Shown here piece by piece: positions 9,821 through 19,746 of a stretch of 64,000 nt of DNA (its first letter is position 1; every line of letters starts with the position of its first letter). Under the pieces are notes generated by a model. The model saw only the letters and a list, made by a program, of their open reading frames with translations. It had not been told where the DNA came from and did not search any database. The DNA is from Pseudocolwellia agarivorans (GTDB lineage: Bacteria; Pseudomonadota; Gammaproteobacteria; Enterobacterales; Alteromonadaceae), in the NCBI RefSeq assembly GCF_002000085.1, contig NZ_MUZU01000003.1, forward strand, positions 62,001 through 126,000. The letters run 5' to 3'. A program made the translations under genes and the position numbers.

Positions 9821-10365
9821 TGAAGGTTATAGAGACCAAAATTGCGGATGTAAAAATTTTAGAACCAAAAGTGTTTGGTGATGAACGAGGTTTTTTTATG
9901 GAAACCTTTCGCGACGATACTTTTAACAAGTTATGTTGTACACGAACATTTATCCAAGATAATCACAGTAAGTCAACTCAAGGTATCTTAAGAGGCTTGC
10001 ATTATCAACTACAACAAACTCAAGGTAAATTGGTAAGAGTTAGTGCCGGCGAAGTATATGATGTTGCGGTAGATATGAGAAAAGATTCCCCAACCTACGG
10101 ACAACATGTGGGTGTAATATTATCAGCTGAGAACAAGCATCAACTGTGGGTACCAGAAGGTTTTGCTCATGGCTTTTATGTCATGAGTGAATCAGCTGAG
10201 TTTGTCTATAAGTGTACCGACTATTACGCACCAGAACATGAAGTTTCAATGTTATGGAATGATCCAGAATTAGCAATTCAATGGCCACTTATTAACAATG
10301 AGTTGCCCCAATTGTCTGCGAAAGATAAAAACGGTTTAGCTTTCTCAAATGCGCCAACATTTTAA
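9820..10365 (+). CDS. rmlC: dTDP-4-dehydrorhamnose 3,5-epimerase
   Basis: 181 residues, a cupin-fold epimerase of normal length. The hallmark RGLHYQ motif (catalytic His about 61), the GKLVRV strand and the P-E-G-F-A-H-G-F loop are present. It converts dTDP-4-keto-6-deoxyglucose to the L-rhamno 4-keto sugar, between RmlB and RmlD in the pathway. The ATG overlaps the rmlA stop by one base, and rmlD follows after 29 bases. Confidence 0.97.
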   Translation: MKVIETKIADVKILEPKVFGDERGFFMETFRDDTFNKLCCTRTFIQDNHSKSTQGILRGLHYQLQQTQGKLVRVSAGEVYDVAVDMRKDSPTYGQHVGVILSAENKHQLWVPEGFAHGFYVMSESAEFVYKCTDYYAPEHEVSMLWNDPELAIQWPLINNELPQLSAKDKNGLAFSNAPTF

Positions 10366-10394
10366 TAACATCATGACACTAACAAGGTTTTAAA

Positions 10395-11273
10395 ATGAAA
10401 ATTGTTGTTATCGGAAAAAGTGGTCAACTAGCAACCGAATTAAGTTACCTAGCAAGTGATGAAATAGAGATCACTTGTTTAGGTCGACATGATATTAATA
10501 TCGAAGATAAAAGTGCCATTGAAAAAGCGCTAACGTACTTAAACCCTGATGCGGTAATAAATGCTGCCGCATACACTGCTGTCGACCTTGCAGAGAAAGA
10601 ATCTGAACAAGCAAATCAAATTAATGGCTATGCAGTAGGTTATTTAGCACAAGTTTGTAATTCACTTGCCATGCACTTAGTTCATCTATCTACCGATTTT
10701 GTTTTCGATGGCAATAATTCAACGCCCTACTTAACTACCAATAAGCATGCGCCCGTTAATACTTATGGTGCAAGTAAAGCGATTGGCGAAAAATCACTCA
10801 TAGAAATCATGCCTAAAAACAGCTGCATCATCAGAACCGCATGGGTCTATTCAACTCACGGTAATAACTTTGTAAAAACCATGCTTACTTTAATGGAAAA
10901 CAAGCCTGAATTAGGTGTTATTAGTGATCAGATAGGTACACCAACTTATGCAAAAACATTGGCAAAGGCATGTATTCACGCAGCGGTAAATAAGCTACCA
11001 GGTATTTATCATTGGACCGACCAAGGTGTTGCTAGCTGGTATGACTTTGCTGTTGCCATCCAAGAGCTAGCATTAGAGAAAAATTTAATTAGTAAAAGCA
11101 TTCCAATTAAAGCAATTACTACTGCTGACTACCCAACACCAGCAAAAAGACCAAGTTTTAGCGTGTTAGATAAATCACAAAATGTAAATACATTTCCATC
11201 AGGGTTAATTATGCACTGGCGACAACAGCTTAATGGCATGTTAAATGACTTAAAAAATAGAGAAAACTTATAA
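10395..11273 (+). CDS. rmlD: dTDP-4-dehydrorhamnose reductase
   Basis: 292 residues, an SDR-fold enzyme. It has the nucleotide-binding GKSGQLA (7-13), an S-T-D-F-V-F-D-G segment and the catalytic YGASK (124-128), all as in RmlD. It carries out the last, NAD(P)H-dependent step to dTDP-L-rhamnose. The ATG of rmlB follows its stop directly, with no intervening base. A Shine-Dalgarno-like AAGG lies upstream of its own start. Confidence 0.96.
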   Translation: MKIVVIGKSGQLATELSYLASDEIEITCLGRHDINIEDKSAIEKALTYLNPDAVINAAAYTAVDLAEKESEQANQINGYAVGYLAQVCNSLAMHLVHLSTDFVFDGNNSTPYLTTNKHAPVNTYGASKAIGEKSLIEIMPKNSCIIRTAWVYSTHGNNFVKTMLTLMENKPELGVISDQIGTPTYAKTLAKACIHAAVNKLPGIYHWTDQGVASWYDFAVAIQELALEKNLISKSIPIKAITTADYPTPAKRPSFSVLDKSQNVNTFPSGLIMHWRQQLNGMLNDLKNRENL

Positions 11274-12368
11274 ATGAAAAAATTACTCGTTACTGGTGGA
11301 GCAGGGTTTATTGGCGCAAATTTCGTGCATTATTGGACGCAACACTACCCTTCAGACAAGGTTGTCGTGATTGACGCGCTTACATACGCAGGTAATATAG
11401 CTAATTTAGCCTCAGTAAAAAACAATCAAAATTTTACCTTTGTTCATGGTGATATTTGCGATCAGAACCTGATAGAAACACTATTAACTGAGCATGATAT
11501 TGACACGGTAGTGCACTTTGCTGCTGAATCTCATGTAGACCGCTCGATAACAGGGCCTGATGCTTTTATTGAAACCAATATTCTTGGTACATACGCATTA
11601 CTAAAAGCCGCGAAAATAGTATGGTTAGACGCGCCTAAAGCCGAAGGAAAAGAACCTAAAGAAAATCATCGATTTCATCACGTATCAACCGATGAAGTAT
11701 ACGGCACATTATCTTCGGCTGATCCTGCATTTACTGAAGATACCGCTTACGCACCTAATTCTCCTTATTCAGCCAGTAAAGCAGCAAGTGACCATTTAGT
11801 TCGTGCCTATCACCACACTTATGGATTAAATGTCACAACCAGTAATTGTTCAAATAATTATGGCCCTTACCATTTCCCTGAAAAGCTTATTCCGCTTGTT
11901 ATTACTAACATTCTTCACAATAAATCATTACCTATTTATGGTGATGGCCAGCAAATTAGAGATTGGTTATACGTAGAAGATCATGCTTACGGCATAGACT
12001 TAGTATTGCAAAAAGGTCTAATTGGCGAAAACTACAATATTGGTGGTAATAACGAATGGGCAAATATCGATATTGTTAAAGAAATATCAACACTCGTTGA
12101 AAAGGCCTTTGCAGATGACAAGTCATTACAACAACGCTTCCCAGACGCCAAAGCCGCCATTAGCGCCAATACGGAATCATTGATTACTTATGTAACTGAC
12201 AGACCGGGTCATGATCGCCGCTATGCTATTGACGCAACAAAAACCAATAACGAACTTGGCTACAAACCCAAAGAGTCCTTTCAAACGGGTATAGAAAAAA
12301 CTGTTCAATGGTACTTAAACAATGAACAATGGTGGCAAAGTATAATGGATGGCAGTTATGCGGTTTAA
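11274..12368 (+). CDS. rmlB: dTDP-glucose 4,6-dehydratase
   Basis: 364 residues, an extended SDR. It shows GGAGFIG (8-14) for NAD+, STDEVYG (138-144) and YSASK (165-169), the classic RmlB set. It converts dTDP-glucose to the 4-keto-6-deoxy sugar. Together with rmlA, C and D the whole dTDP-L-rhamnose pathway is encoded contiguously, so rhamnose is a likely component of the polymer. It is the last gene of the compact rml run; 149 bases separate it from the next gene. Confidence 0.97.
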   Translation: MKKLLVTGGAGFIGANFVHYWTQHYPSDKVVVIDALTYAGNIANLASVKNNQNFTFVHGDICDQNLIETLLTEHDIDTVVHFAAESHVDRSITGPDAFIETNILGTYALLKAAKIVWLDAPKAEGKEPKENHRFHHVSTDEVYGTLSSADPAFTEDTAYAPNSPYSASKAASDHLVRAYHHTYGLNVTTSNCSNNYGPYHFPEKLIPLVITNILHNKSLPIYGDGQQIRDWLYVEDHAYGIDLVLQKGLIGENYNIGGNNEWANIDIVKEISTLVEKAFADDKSLQQRFPDAKAAISANTESLITYVTDRPGHDRRYAIDATKTNNELGYKPKESFQTGIEKTVQWYLNNEQWWQSIMDGSYAV

Positions 12369-12399
12369 ATAACTTAATAATCAATGCACATATAAAATC

Positions 12400-12469
12400 G
12401 TCTATAAAGAATAGGAATAATCAGTTTAAAGAGTCGAGTAATAAGTGAATAAAAATAACCTTTATAGAC
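12400..12469 (+). other. Long-loop inverted repeat after rmlB
   Basis: Perfect 10-bp arms GTCTATAAAG (12400-12409) and CTTTATAGAC (12460-12469), separated by 50 bases. There is no T-run, so it is not a standard terminator; it may be a transcript-end structure or chance. Confidence 0.3.
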
Positions 12470-12517
12470 CAGTTCTGAATGCTCTAAGAGCAATAGTTTT
12501 AATAATACCAACATAGA

Positions 12518-13588
12518 ATGCAGAACTTTTGTTATTTTCGGCTAAAGTCAGCTATTGCATCCCCCAATCACTTGCGACCATATACTATTAAAATGTTAAA
12601 AATAAAAAAATCATATCTAAATATTGTAACCCAAACATTATATTGGTTTTTATTTCTAACCTCTTTAGCTATTATTTTATCGAAAATATTCCCTCACAGT
12701 GATGCATTGCTTACGTTAAAGTACATAGGTTTTTCCTTGCCTCGTTATTGGTTTATATTCTGTTGCTTGCTTTTAGCGACTCAATGGCAGCGGTTAAGTG
12801 CCCTGAAAAAATACTCTTTTCCTCTGATTTTTGCCACGAGTTTTTATTATTTAGACTTTCAATTAAATATTATGCCTAAAGACCTAAATACAAAAAACTT
12901 GAACTCGTACACGCTTGTCTCTGCCAACCTCGGTGAAGGTGTAGAACTAGAGCGTTTGGAGTATTTAATAAGACTTTACAACCCCGATATCTTTACATTT
13001 CAAGAATCTCAAAATCTAAGTAATTTTGAGACCTTTAAAGATTATCCATTTAAAGACTGCAGAGGTCACTTATGTTTCATCAGTAAACATGAGTTTAAAA
13101 TGATTAATTTTTTAGAATACTCCATGTTTAGTGGGTACGGTAATTGGGCTGCTTTTTATGAAGTAGAAATCAATAATATTAAAGTCAGTATTGCTAATGT
13201 TCATTTACCAACAGTTAGGAGAGTCTTTAACAATTATAGTAATTTTGATGATATTCATTCCAGTAGAGTTATTTCCGCAAGTATTTTGAACCAATGGGCT
13301 TCTTTGAAGAAAAACGTTATCATTGCTGGAGACTTCAACATGACAGTAACTGACAACTTGTATCAACGAAACTTTATCGAGTATCAAAATGCTATTACGG
13401 ATTATGGTTTGGGTTTTAACAATACTTTTGACTACATCTACAGAGGTTTTACGATACCAGGAGTAAGAGTAGACCACATTTTATTTTCAAGAGAATTTAT
13501 CATTGAAAAAGCGAATACTTTAGAGAGTTTAGGTGGTGACCATCGGCCTGTTTTATCGACGTTCACATCAAATAATGGTGAAATGTAA
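12518..13588 (+). CDS. Endonuclease/exonuclease/phosphatase-fold membrane protein
   Basis: 356 residues. Two or three hydrophobic segments lie in about 35-115, followed by an EEP-fold domain. The domain has the expected motif series: a SANL strand, FQES (metal-binding Glu), GDFN (Asp/Asn pair), RVDHIL and GGDHRPV (catalytic Asp-His). The family includes nucleases and lipid or inositol phosphatases; the membrane anchor inside a polysaccharide locus makes a phosphoester hydrolase acting on an envelope lipid or sugar phosphate plausible, but this is inference. The first 25 residues are non-hydrophobic and neither this ATG nor the one at 12593 has a good ribosome-binding site; 12593 would give a cleaner N-terminus. 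The stop shares one base with the next ATG. Confidence 0.8.
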   Translation: MQNFCYFRLKSAIASPNHLRPYTIKMLKIKKSYLNIVTQTLYWFLFLTSLAIILSKIFPHSDALLTLKYIGFSLPRYWFIFCCLLLATQWQRLSALKKYSFPLIFATSFYYLDFQLNIMPKDLNTKNLNSYTLVSANLGEGVELERLEYLIRLYNPDIFTFQESQNLSNFETFKDYPFKDCRGHLCFISKHEFKMINFLEYSMFSGYGNWAAFYEVEINNIKVSIANVHLPTVRRVFNNYSNFDDIHSSRVISASILNQWASLKKNVIIAGDFNMTVTDNLYQRNFIEYQNAITDYGLGFNNTFDYIYRGFTIPGVRVDHILFSREFIIEKANTLESLGGDHRPVLSTFTSNNGEM

Positions 13589-15105
13589 TGCATAAGATTA
13601 ACCTAGTAAAATTTTTATCTATAATCTTTATTTTGATAATCTCTTATACAGGACAGACGGAAGAATATTCTATTAAGTTTTTAGCTCCTGTCAATAAATC
13701 AATATTGCTCTTGCCTGTACCTAACATGCACATAGCATTAAATTCTGTATTAAAAATTAGTCAGCAAGATAAAGTAATAAACGCTTCATTCTCTTTACTT
13801 AACACATGGAACACAGATAAAAATCAAAAATTTGTCCGGTTATTAATCATTAAATTAGAAAATGTAAATCAAATAAAAAATGATGAGTATAAAGAACTCA
13901 CCTTAAGTTGGTCTCATTCTAATCAGAACCTTCAACTAGAAGCTCCTATTTTTGAAACACAACCCTATTTAATATACCCAAATAAATCATGGTTAGCAGA
14001 AAGCATTTTATTGCACTCTGAAACTAAAGACACAAATAGTGCTTGGTACACACAAACACAATCTTTATATGCCAACTTTGTTACTAATGAGGAGTTATTA
14101 AATGAGAATGGCTATCCTAGCACTCAACATTCTCAATGGTTGTTTGATCGCCCGAGAGCCATTTATCAATTGTATATTTTAACTGGTGATAGTAAATGGC
14201 TAAAGAAAGGTTCTAAGTTAGCCCTCTTTTACTTAAAAAATTTAGACAATACAGGAAAATTCAAATTAAAAGAAAATTTCGACTTAAAATATTTAATGCC
14301 TAACGGCTTACTTTACCATTACTTTCTAACAGGTGATAACCAAATAAAAAACATATTAGAAGTTCTTTTTGAAAGATCATTAAGCTGGACTCCTCAATAC
14401 GACAACGAATACTCATTCTGGACTGAACGTCACCAAGCTGCAGCATTAAACATAGCGATAGCTTATTGGGAATTATCTGGTAATCAAAGAGCTAGAAAAA
14501 GAATAGATGAAATTGTTGAGGCGACTGTTCAAATGGTTTTTAATCCTATAAATAATTGGCCATTAAGAGGCTGCCCTCAACATACATATAAATCACATGA
14601 AGGTAAATCAGGCGTTTCACCTGTTTGTTCACCATGGATGATGGCATTACTAGGTGATGGTTTATGGCGTTATTACCGTTTAACTGATGATAAAAAATCT
14701 GCTGCCTTACTCAATGCCTTTGGAGATTTTATACCTAACCATGGAATTCATTTTGCTGACAAAAGATTAAAAAATATGGTACTCCCACTCTACCTTTCTT
14801 CAATGGATAACAAACTCCTAGAAATAAAAAATCAATGGACTGATGGTCAACATTCATGTGATGTTGCTAGTCTTATTGGTAAATCTTTATATATAAAAAG
14901 AAAAACAAATGAAGATCTTTTTTTGCTAAAAGAGCTATTCAATGTGTTTTTACAACAATGTAAAGACATTAACAAAAAATCTAGAAATGCTAAAAAAGAA
15001 TATCTACCTATGTTACCACCTCGACGATTTGGTTGGACATATTCAACAACAAGTGATTTACCTTGGTTAGATTATTGGTTAAATCAAACTACAAATAATG
15101 AATAA
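13588..15105 (+). CDS. Exported protein of unknown function, probable alpha-helical toroid
   Basis: 505 residues with an N-terminal signal peptide (about 1-24), a beta-rich stretch to about 150, then repeated amphipathic helices. These carry motifs such as DRPRAIYQLYILTGD, PNGLLYHYFLTGD and FWTERHQAAALNIAIAYW, which suggest an (alpha/alpha)-toroid like those of glycoside hydrolases or lyases. I do not recognise a specific family. Translational coupling to the EEP-fold gene upstream and an 8-base overlap with the acyltransferase downstream place it in a three-gene unit. It may be periplasmic and act on the polymer. No catalytic residues can be assigned. Confidence 0.7.
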   Translation: MHKINLVKFLSIIFILIISYTGQTEEYSIKFLAPVNKSILLLPVPNMHIALNSVLKISQQDKVINASFSLLNTWNTDKNQKFVRLLIIKLENVNQIKNDEYKELTLSWSHSNQNLQLEAPIFETQPYLIYPNKSWLAESILLHSETKDTNSAWYTQTQSLYANFVTNEELLNENGYPSTQHSQWLFDRPRAIYQLYILTGDSKWLKKGSKLALFYLKNLDNTGKFKLKENFDLKYLMPNGLLYHYFLTGDNQIKNILEVLFERSLSWTPQYDNEYSFWTERHQAAALNIAIAYWELSGNQRARKRIDEIVEATVQMVFNPINNWPLRGCPQHTYKSHEGKSGVSPVCSPWMMALLGDGLWRYYRLTDDKKSAALLNAFGDFIPNHGIHFADKRLKNMVLPLYLSSMDNKLLEIKNQWTDGQHSCDVASLIGKSLYIKRKTNEDLFLLKELFNVFLQQCKDINKKSRNAKKEYLPMLPPRRFGWTYSTTSDLPWLDYWLNQTTNNE

Positions 15106-16171
15106 AAAAAATTTTGAATGGCATATAATTAAAAATATTGCCGAACTCAATAAAATATCTACGCAGTGGGCTTCACTTATTGAAAGCACCACAGGTACAC
15201 CCTTCTTTTCTCATCCTGACTGGATTTTAAATTGGTACAATATTTACTGGCAAGAAAATTGGCAGCTATATGTTATCGTTGGTTTTCATAATAAAAAATT
15301 AACGGTAATACTGCCTAGTTATCTTCAACATTCAACGTCTTGGCCCAATATTTCTACTCTATATCCATTAGGTCAAGGAGAACCTGAAAATGAAGAAGTT
15401 TCATCTGAATATTGCGATCTAATTGTAAATTCTGAAGATCTCGAGCAAGTTATCACGGAACTTGCCCCTTTAATCTTAAACATAAAAATTGATCAAATTA
15501 TATGGCGCTCAGTGTTAATTGATAGTGCAATCAATGAATTGTTAACAAGACTCTTTAACTCTCCAAACGTAATAACTAATTATCAGTACTACATTGAACA
15601 GCCAAAGTGGTCTATCGACCTACTAAGCAAAAATACACGATCACGCTATAAACGAGCTTGTAATCAATTCACTAAGTTAGGTGCCAAATTTCAATGGGTT
15701 AATCCTAACGAATATGATCTATACGTCCAAAATATGATTGAGTACCATCAAGGTCGATGGACTGAAAAAGGTAAGCTTGGTGCATTTTCACATAAAAATT
15801 TTCAACTATTCCACCAAAAACTAATGAAACTTGATAATGGTAAACTTGTAGCGATGAGCGCTATTATTATTAAAAACAACCCCATTGCAATAAATTATTA
15901 CCTAGCCAGCAATAACACGTTATATTTTTACCAATGTGGTTGGGATGAATTAAACTATGCGCGGCTTTCGCCAGGATTAATTTTACATCTATGGTCTATT
16001 ACAAATAGTCAGCACTCAATATATGACTTTATGATGGGTGAATTAACTGATAGCTACAAAGCGAAGTATGGTTGTGACAAAAAATCAATGACTAATATTA
16101 TTATTCCTATTAATAAAGTAAAATTAATATTAAACAAACTAATAAAAAAATCAAATATATTAAGAACTTGA
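15098..16171 (+). CDS. CelD/BcsL- or FemAB-like acyltransferase, exosortase locus type
   Basis: 357 residues, cytoplasmic, GNAT-related double domain. N-terminal features (TPFFSHPDWILNWY) and the C-terminal block (residues about 185-330: SRYKRACNQFTKLGA, RWTEKGKLGAF, FYQCGWDELNYARLSPG, FMMGELTDSYKAKYG) match the CelD/BcsL acetyltransferase group (Acetyltransf_6), to which the exosortase-associated FemAB protein also belongs. It would transfer an acyl or aminoacyl group to a sugar or lipid-linked intermediate; the substrate is unknown. It overlaps the preceding gene by 8 bases. Confidence 0.8.
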   Translation: MNKKNFEWHIIKNIAELNKISTQWASLIESTTGTPFFSHPDWILNWYNIYWQENWQLYVIVGFHNKKLTVILPSYLQHSTSWPNISTLYPLGQGEPENEEVSSEYCDLIVNSEDLEQVITELAPLILNIKIDQIIWRSVLIDSAINELLTRLFNSPNVITNYQYYIEQPKWSIDLLSKNTRSRYKRACNQFTKLGAKFQWVNPNEYDLYVQNMIEYHQGRWTEKGKLGAFSHKNFQLFHQKLMKLDNGKLVAMSAIIIKNNPIAINYYLASNNTLYFYQCGWDELNYARLSPGLILHLWSITNSQHSIYDFMMGELTDSYKAKYGCDKKSMTNIIIPINKVKLILNKLIKKSNILRT

Positions 16172-16258
16172 ATTGTTCATTTGGTCTATTAAAATAACGT
16201 TGTAAACTATGAACAATATACTAAAATTAAACTTTCTAGAACCTAAGGCTTTTTTCTA

Positions 16259-17602
16259 ATGACAAGGCAACTCCCTCAAGCTAAAGAAAAGGATTCCACT
16301 CTAGCCTTCTTTTTTCTATTTCTTTACACTTTTGCTTCACTCATTCGTCCTCACGAGATGTGGCAAACCAGCGTTGATTGGATAATTATTAAAGTCTTTG
16401 CCATTATTACCTTCTGTCTAGTATTAGTTGCCCAAAGACCGTTAAAATTCCCCCCTCAACACTGGATGTTATTCTTATTGCTACCATTAATTATAATGTC
16501 GGGTTTTTTCAATGGTTCCGGTATGTTTGGAATTGATGAAGCAAATAAATTGCTTGTTAGTGCAGTAATTCCTTTGTTTTTGATGACAACTTGTATCACG
16601 ACCATTAAACGCCAACATATTCTTATGGTTGTATGTCTTATTGCAGCGATGTTAATGGTACATAACGGTTATGTACAACAAACCGCCTTTCAAGGGTTTG
16701 GCTGGGCGTTAAATTCTCATTCCGTAGGTTATATCGATTTAGGAGAAAGGCGTATTACCTATCTGGGTTTTTTTAATGACCCTAACGACCTTGGTATGTT
16801 TCTAGTCATGAATATACCCTTTGCGATTTATTTTTATAAAAAAGGACAATTTTTATTAAAATTAACTATGTTAGTTATTTTGGCCGCTCTCACTTATGGC
16901 ATATACTTAACTGGTTCTAGAGGTAGTATGTTAGGTGCAGGCGGGTTAGTTGGTATTTACATTCTCGTGGTAAATGCAGGCCCAAAGTTATTTATTTCGG
17001 CTGTCATACTATCCCCCATTGCAGCTACTGTTGTAGCCTCATTACAAAGTAACATTGATGCCTCAGCAAATGGACGACTAGAAGCTTGGTATGCTGGAAT
17101 ACAAATGCTATTGTCTAACCCTATTTTTGGTATCGGTAAAGGCAACTTTTTTGATTACCATGGCTTAGTTGCTCATAATTCATACATCCATGTCGCTGGG
17201 GAGTTAGGGGTTCCCGGTTATTCTTTATGGGGAGGAGCTTTAATTTTTACGATCATAACTGGCTATCTATTTATTAAAGCAAGTAAAGTAAACAATAATA
17301 CTGGCATTGATACATCGGCATTAGATGAAGATAAAAACAAAGCAATTAAAAACGAACAAATGCTCAACAAAACCTTATTCTTCTCAATGATTGGCTTTAT
17401 GATCACAGGCTTTTTTATCAGCCGAATGTTTACGTTATTATTATTCATTTTTATGGGTATGGCTATCGCCTCTCATATTCGTATGGTTAAACTCAAACCT
17501 GAATACCAAGAATATTTCAATAACTCACTCGCTTTAAGGTCTATGGGTTATTGCTGGGTTGTTATCGTTGCTGTTTATATTTCTTTAAAGTTAGGACTTT
17601 AG
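16259..17602 (+). CDS. O-antigen ligase/polymerase family membrane protein
   Basis: 447 residues with about ten to twelve hydrophobic helices and a large periplasmic loop. It contains the Wzy_C-type signatures FNDPNDLGMFL, LTGSRGSMLGA and GRLEAWYAGIQML, then PIFGIGKGNF and HNSYIHVAGELGVPGY with the typical His. It is either the polymerase joining repeat units or an O-glycosylation ligase; in exosortase A loci a member of this superfamily is annotated as a putative O-glycosylation ligase. It is the last gene of the plus-strand run and converges on the minus-strand gene only 7 bases away. An AAGG lies 10-11 bases before the ATG. Confidence 0.88.
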   Translation: MTRQLPQAKEKDSTLAFFFLFLYTFASLIRPHEMWQTSVDWIIIKVFAIITFCLVLVAQRPLKFPPQHWMLFLLLPLIIMSGFFNGSGMFGIDEANKLLVSAVIPLFLMTTCITTIKRQHILMVVCLIAAMLMVHNGYVQQTAFQGFGWALNSHSVGYIDLGERRITYLGFFNDPNDLGMFLVMNIPFAIYFYKKGQFLLKLTMLVILAALTYGIYLTGSRGSMLGAGGLVGIYILVVNAGPKLFISAVILSPIAATVVASLQSNIDASANGRLEAWYAGIQMLLSNPIFGIGKGNFFDYHGLVAHNSYIHVAGELGVPGYSLWGGALIFTIITGYLFIKASKVNNNTGIDTSALDEDKNKAIKNEQMLNKTLFFSMIGFMITGFFISRMFTLLLFIFMGMAIASHIRMVKLKPEYQEYFNNSLALRSMGYCWVVIVAVYISLKLGL

Positions 17603-17609
17603 TATATCA

Positions 17610-18389
17610 TTACAATCCTGAACGACTTTTTATTTCAAAAGTTTCCTCAGCATTGATTATATTCATATAAGGCTGGGATAATAGGCACCATAAAATCTGG
17701 CATTCTGGCTGCTGTAAAGTTACGCAAGCATTATAAACTTCGTTGCAAAGAGATCTTATCCTAGTATTTTTTGTATTCATAGCATATGCGATAATACCAG
17801 TATTCATAACTCGGTTATTAGCGAAATAGCCTTGGGTTAGTTTAGCATTAATAAAATCAATAGTTTTATCCATATGCTTAGCATACCTTTCCTGCCCTTT
17901 AGCTTCATCTACTTCGTGCCATATGCTTGGTTTTAGCTTAGCCTCGTACCGAATAAGAATTCCTTTTTCGTTCCTCTGAATAATATTAAAAATATCATCG
18001 GTAATTCGTCGACTGTCCATATATATAATATGTTCAAAATGGCTAAAACTAGTATTATAAATCTGTAAAAACTTAACTTTCTTAGCAAGCAATGAGGAAG
18101 CTATACTTTCCCCATTACTAAGCTCTCCCTCAACAAAACAGAAAAGCCACCCCTTAAACTGAATTTCAGTTTTTAACTTTTTATTATTTGAATAAAAGTA
18201 ACAGCAACCAACCCCATTAGGAGCATGAGGAATTATAGAAATAAATCCCAACGTATCTAAAAACTTAAATGGTAAGAAGTTTTTTATTGTTGCGTAAATC
18301 CATATCTTACAGGTCTTAAATGAATTAACTTTTTGTGGTTTATTAAATCTAAGACCAAACCAGCACGACAATACAGCTACGTTGTTCAT
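17610..18389 (-). CDS. Putative glycosyltransferase-like protein (unknown family)
   Basis: 259 residues, no signal peptide. I do not recognise a firm family. A YMDSR motif (123-127) after a hydrophobic strand resembles the metal-binding DxD-like step of GT-A enzymes. A later stretch (NRVMNTGIIAYAMN, about 200-213, then a conserved PECQ) recalls the acceptor end of DUF616/GT8-like proteins. Position at the 3' end of the minus-strand glycosyltransferase run supports a sugar-transfer role. The function call is weak. Confidence 0.55.
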   Translation of the reverse strand: MNNVAVLSCWFGLRFNKPQKVNSFKTCKIWIYATIKNFLPFKFLDTLGFISIIPHAPNGVGCCYFYSNNKKLKTEIQFKGWLFCFVEGELSNGESIASSLLAKKVKFLQIYNTSFSHFEHIIYMDSRRITDDIFNIIQRNEKGILIRYEAKLKPSIWHEVDEAKGQERYAKHMDKTIDFINAKLTQGYFANNRVMNTGIIAYAMNTKNTRIRSLCNEVYNACVTLQQPECQILWCLLSQPYMNIINAEETFEIKSRSGL

Positions 18390-18468
18390 TTATTCAACCC
18401 CTGCCACTTTGAGTTCAAAAGTATAATTATCCATAATTATGCTAGGAGTACCTACACAACATATATAT

Positions 18469-19668
18469 CTAAGAATTAATCAAAGCGCTAATTTTGTCAA
18501 AATTCTCCATATATTTGTTAGTTAAATATTTTTCTTTGTTGATAAGATCTTGCTTAGGGATACTCATTGCTCTATCTATTGCATCTGACAATTCATTAGG
18601 TAAAACACCGCTAGGCATTTCTGGCAGATCCCACGTTGCCATATAATTTCGTTGTTTACGTAGTTTTGGTAATAAACCAACTCTTGGAACATAAAAAGCC
18701 ATTGAAGTTATAAGACCATGTAAACTCGTACCGCAGTAACACTCTGAATTTTTTATAATATTCATCACATCGAATACGCCACCATCAACATATTCAGCAA
18801 CCTTAATATTATTATCTAAATAGCGCTTTATTTTCTCTATTCCGTGAGAGTCGCTATGACCCGCGGCATTTCCAATTGCAATAAAAACAATAGTTAAATC
18901 ATGTTTATTTGCTATAGCAGTTAAGTTCTGAGCAAACTCCTCTTCTAAACCTGCACTATGAGCCGATGAAATTTGGAAAACTAAATATTTGTTTTCTAAT
19001 TTATTGATCAATGTACTTGCCTTCTCTCCTGTTTTTTTGTTTATTTCCTCTTCAGAAAATATACTTGACATCACAGTCGCAGAATCAGGATATATATCAT
19101 TAACATTAGCACCTATTCTTCTAATATTATCAGATGAAAACTCGTCTCGAACTGTTACATAATCAGCATCATTTAAAGCTGCCGAAAGAGATTTAGCAGA
19201 CTCACCTTCAACGCCTGATACAGCTGTAGCACCTACAGAGTTATAAATTAACTTCATGTTACTATCAAGATCTTTTGACGTTAGATCGAATGGGTTATCA
19301 GATTTCAAACCAATAATATTTTTTATTATTTTTTCAGTTAATTTAGGAATGTAACGAGCAAATGTGCGCTGAAATATTGAAAAAGAGAAATCAGATAGTA
19401 AATAACTATAAGCAGAAAGCCAATCACAAGAAACAACATCGCCTCCAGCAAGAATAATAGTAACATCAGGCTTACTCCCTTTTAGCGCTTTTTTAATGCT
19501 GACAGTAGGCAATGCATTAAACTCTGTTAAATCACTATCTATTAATCCTGCTATTACAATTTTTTTTTCAGGAAATTTTTTAGATAACATTTTTTCCATA
19601 ACAAGAGGGAACAATAAGTCACCATAATTATGCCTATCAAATGCACCATACAATACAACGTCATTCAT
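18469..19668 (-). CDS. Polysaccharide pyruvyltransferase family protein
   Basis: 399 residues, cytoplasmic. The N-terminal GAFDRHNYGDLLFP block, the ILAGGDVV strand and the C-terminal CGTSLHGLITSMAFYVPRVGL motif are those of the CsaB/WcaK pyruvyltransferase family (PS_pyruv_trans). It adds a pyruvate ketal from phosphoenolpyruvate to a sugar of the repeat unit, giving the polymer acidic groups. It is in line with the acyltransferase and flippase genes upstream. The ATG at 19668 has a weak GGAAA-type site. Confidence 0.88.
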   Translation of the reverse strand: MNDVVLYGAFDRHNYGDLLFPLVMEKMLSKKFPEKKIVIAGLIDSDLTEFNALPTVSIKKALKGSKPDVTIILAGGDVVSCDWLSAYSYLLSDFSFSIFQRTFARYIPKLTEKIIKNIIGLKSDNPFDLTSKDLDSNMKLIYNSVGATAVSGVEGESAKSLSAALNDADYVTVRDEFSSDNIRRIGANVNDIYPDSATVMSSIFSEEEINKKTGEKASTLINKLENKYLVFQISSAHSAGLEEEFAQNLTAIANKHDLTIVFIAIGNAAGHSDSHGIEKIKRYLDNNIKVAEYVDGGVFDVMNIIKNSECYCGTSLHGLITSMAFYVPRVGLLPKLRKQRNYMATWDLPEMPSGVLPNELSDAIDRAMSIPKQDLINKEKYLTNKYMENFDKISALINS

Positions 19669-19746
19669 CTTTTTAATTTCCTTTAAATATTTTTCTTAGT
19701 GTAGGCATAAAAACACCACTTTTTATCATTTCATACAAATTTAAAA

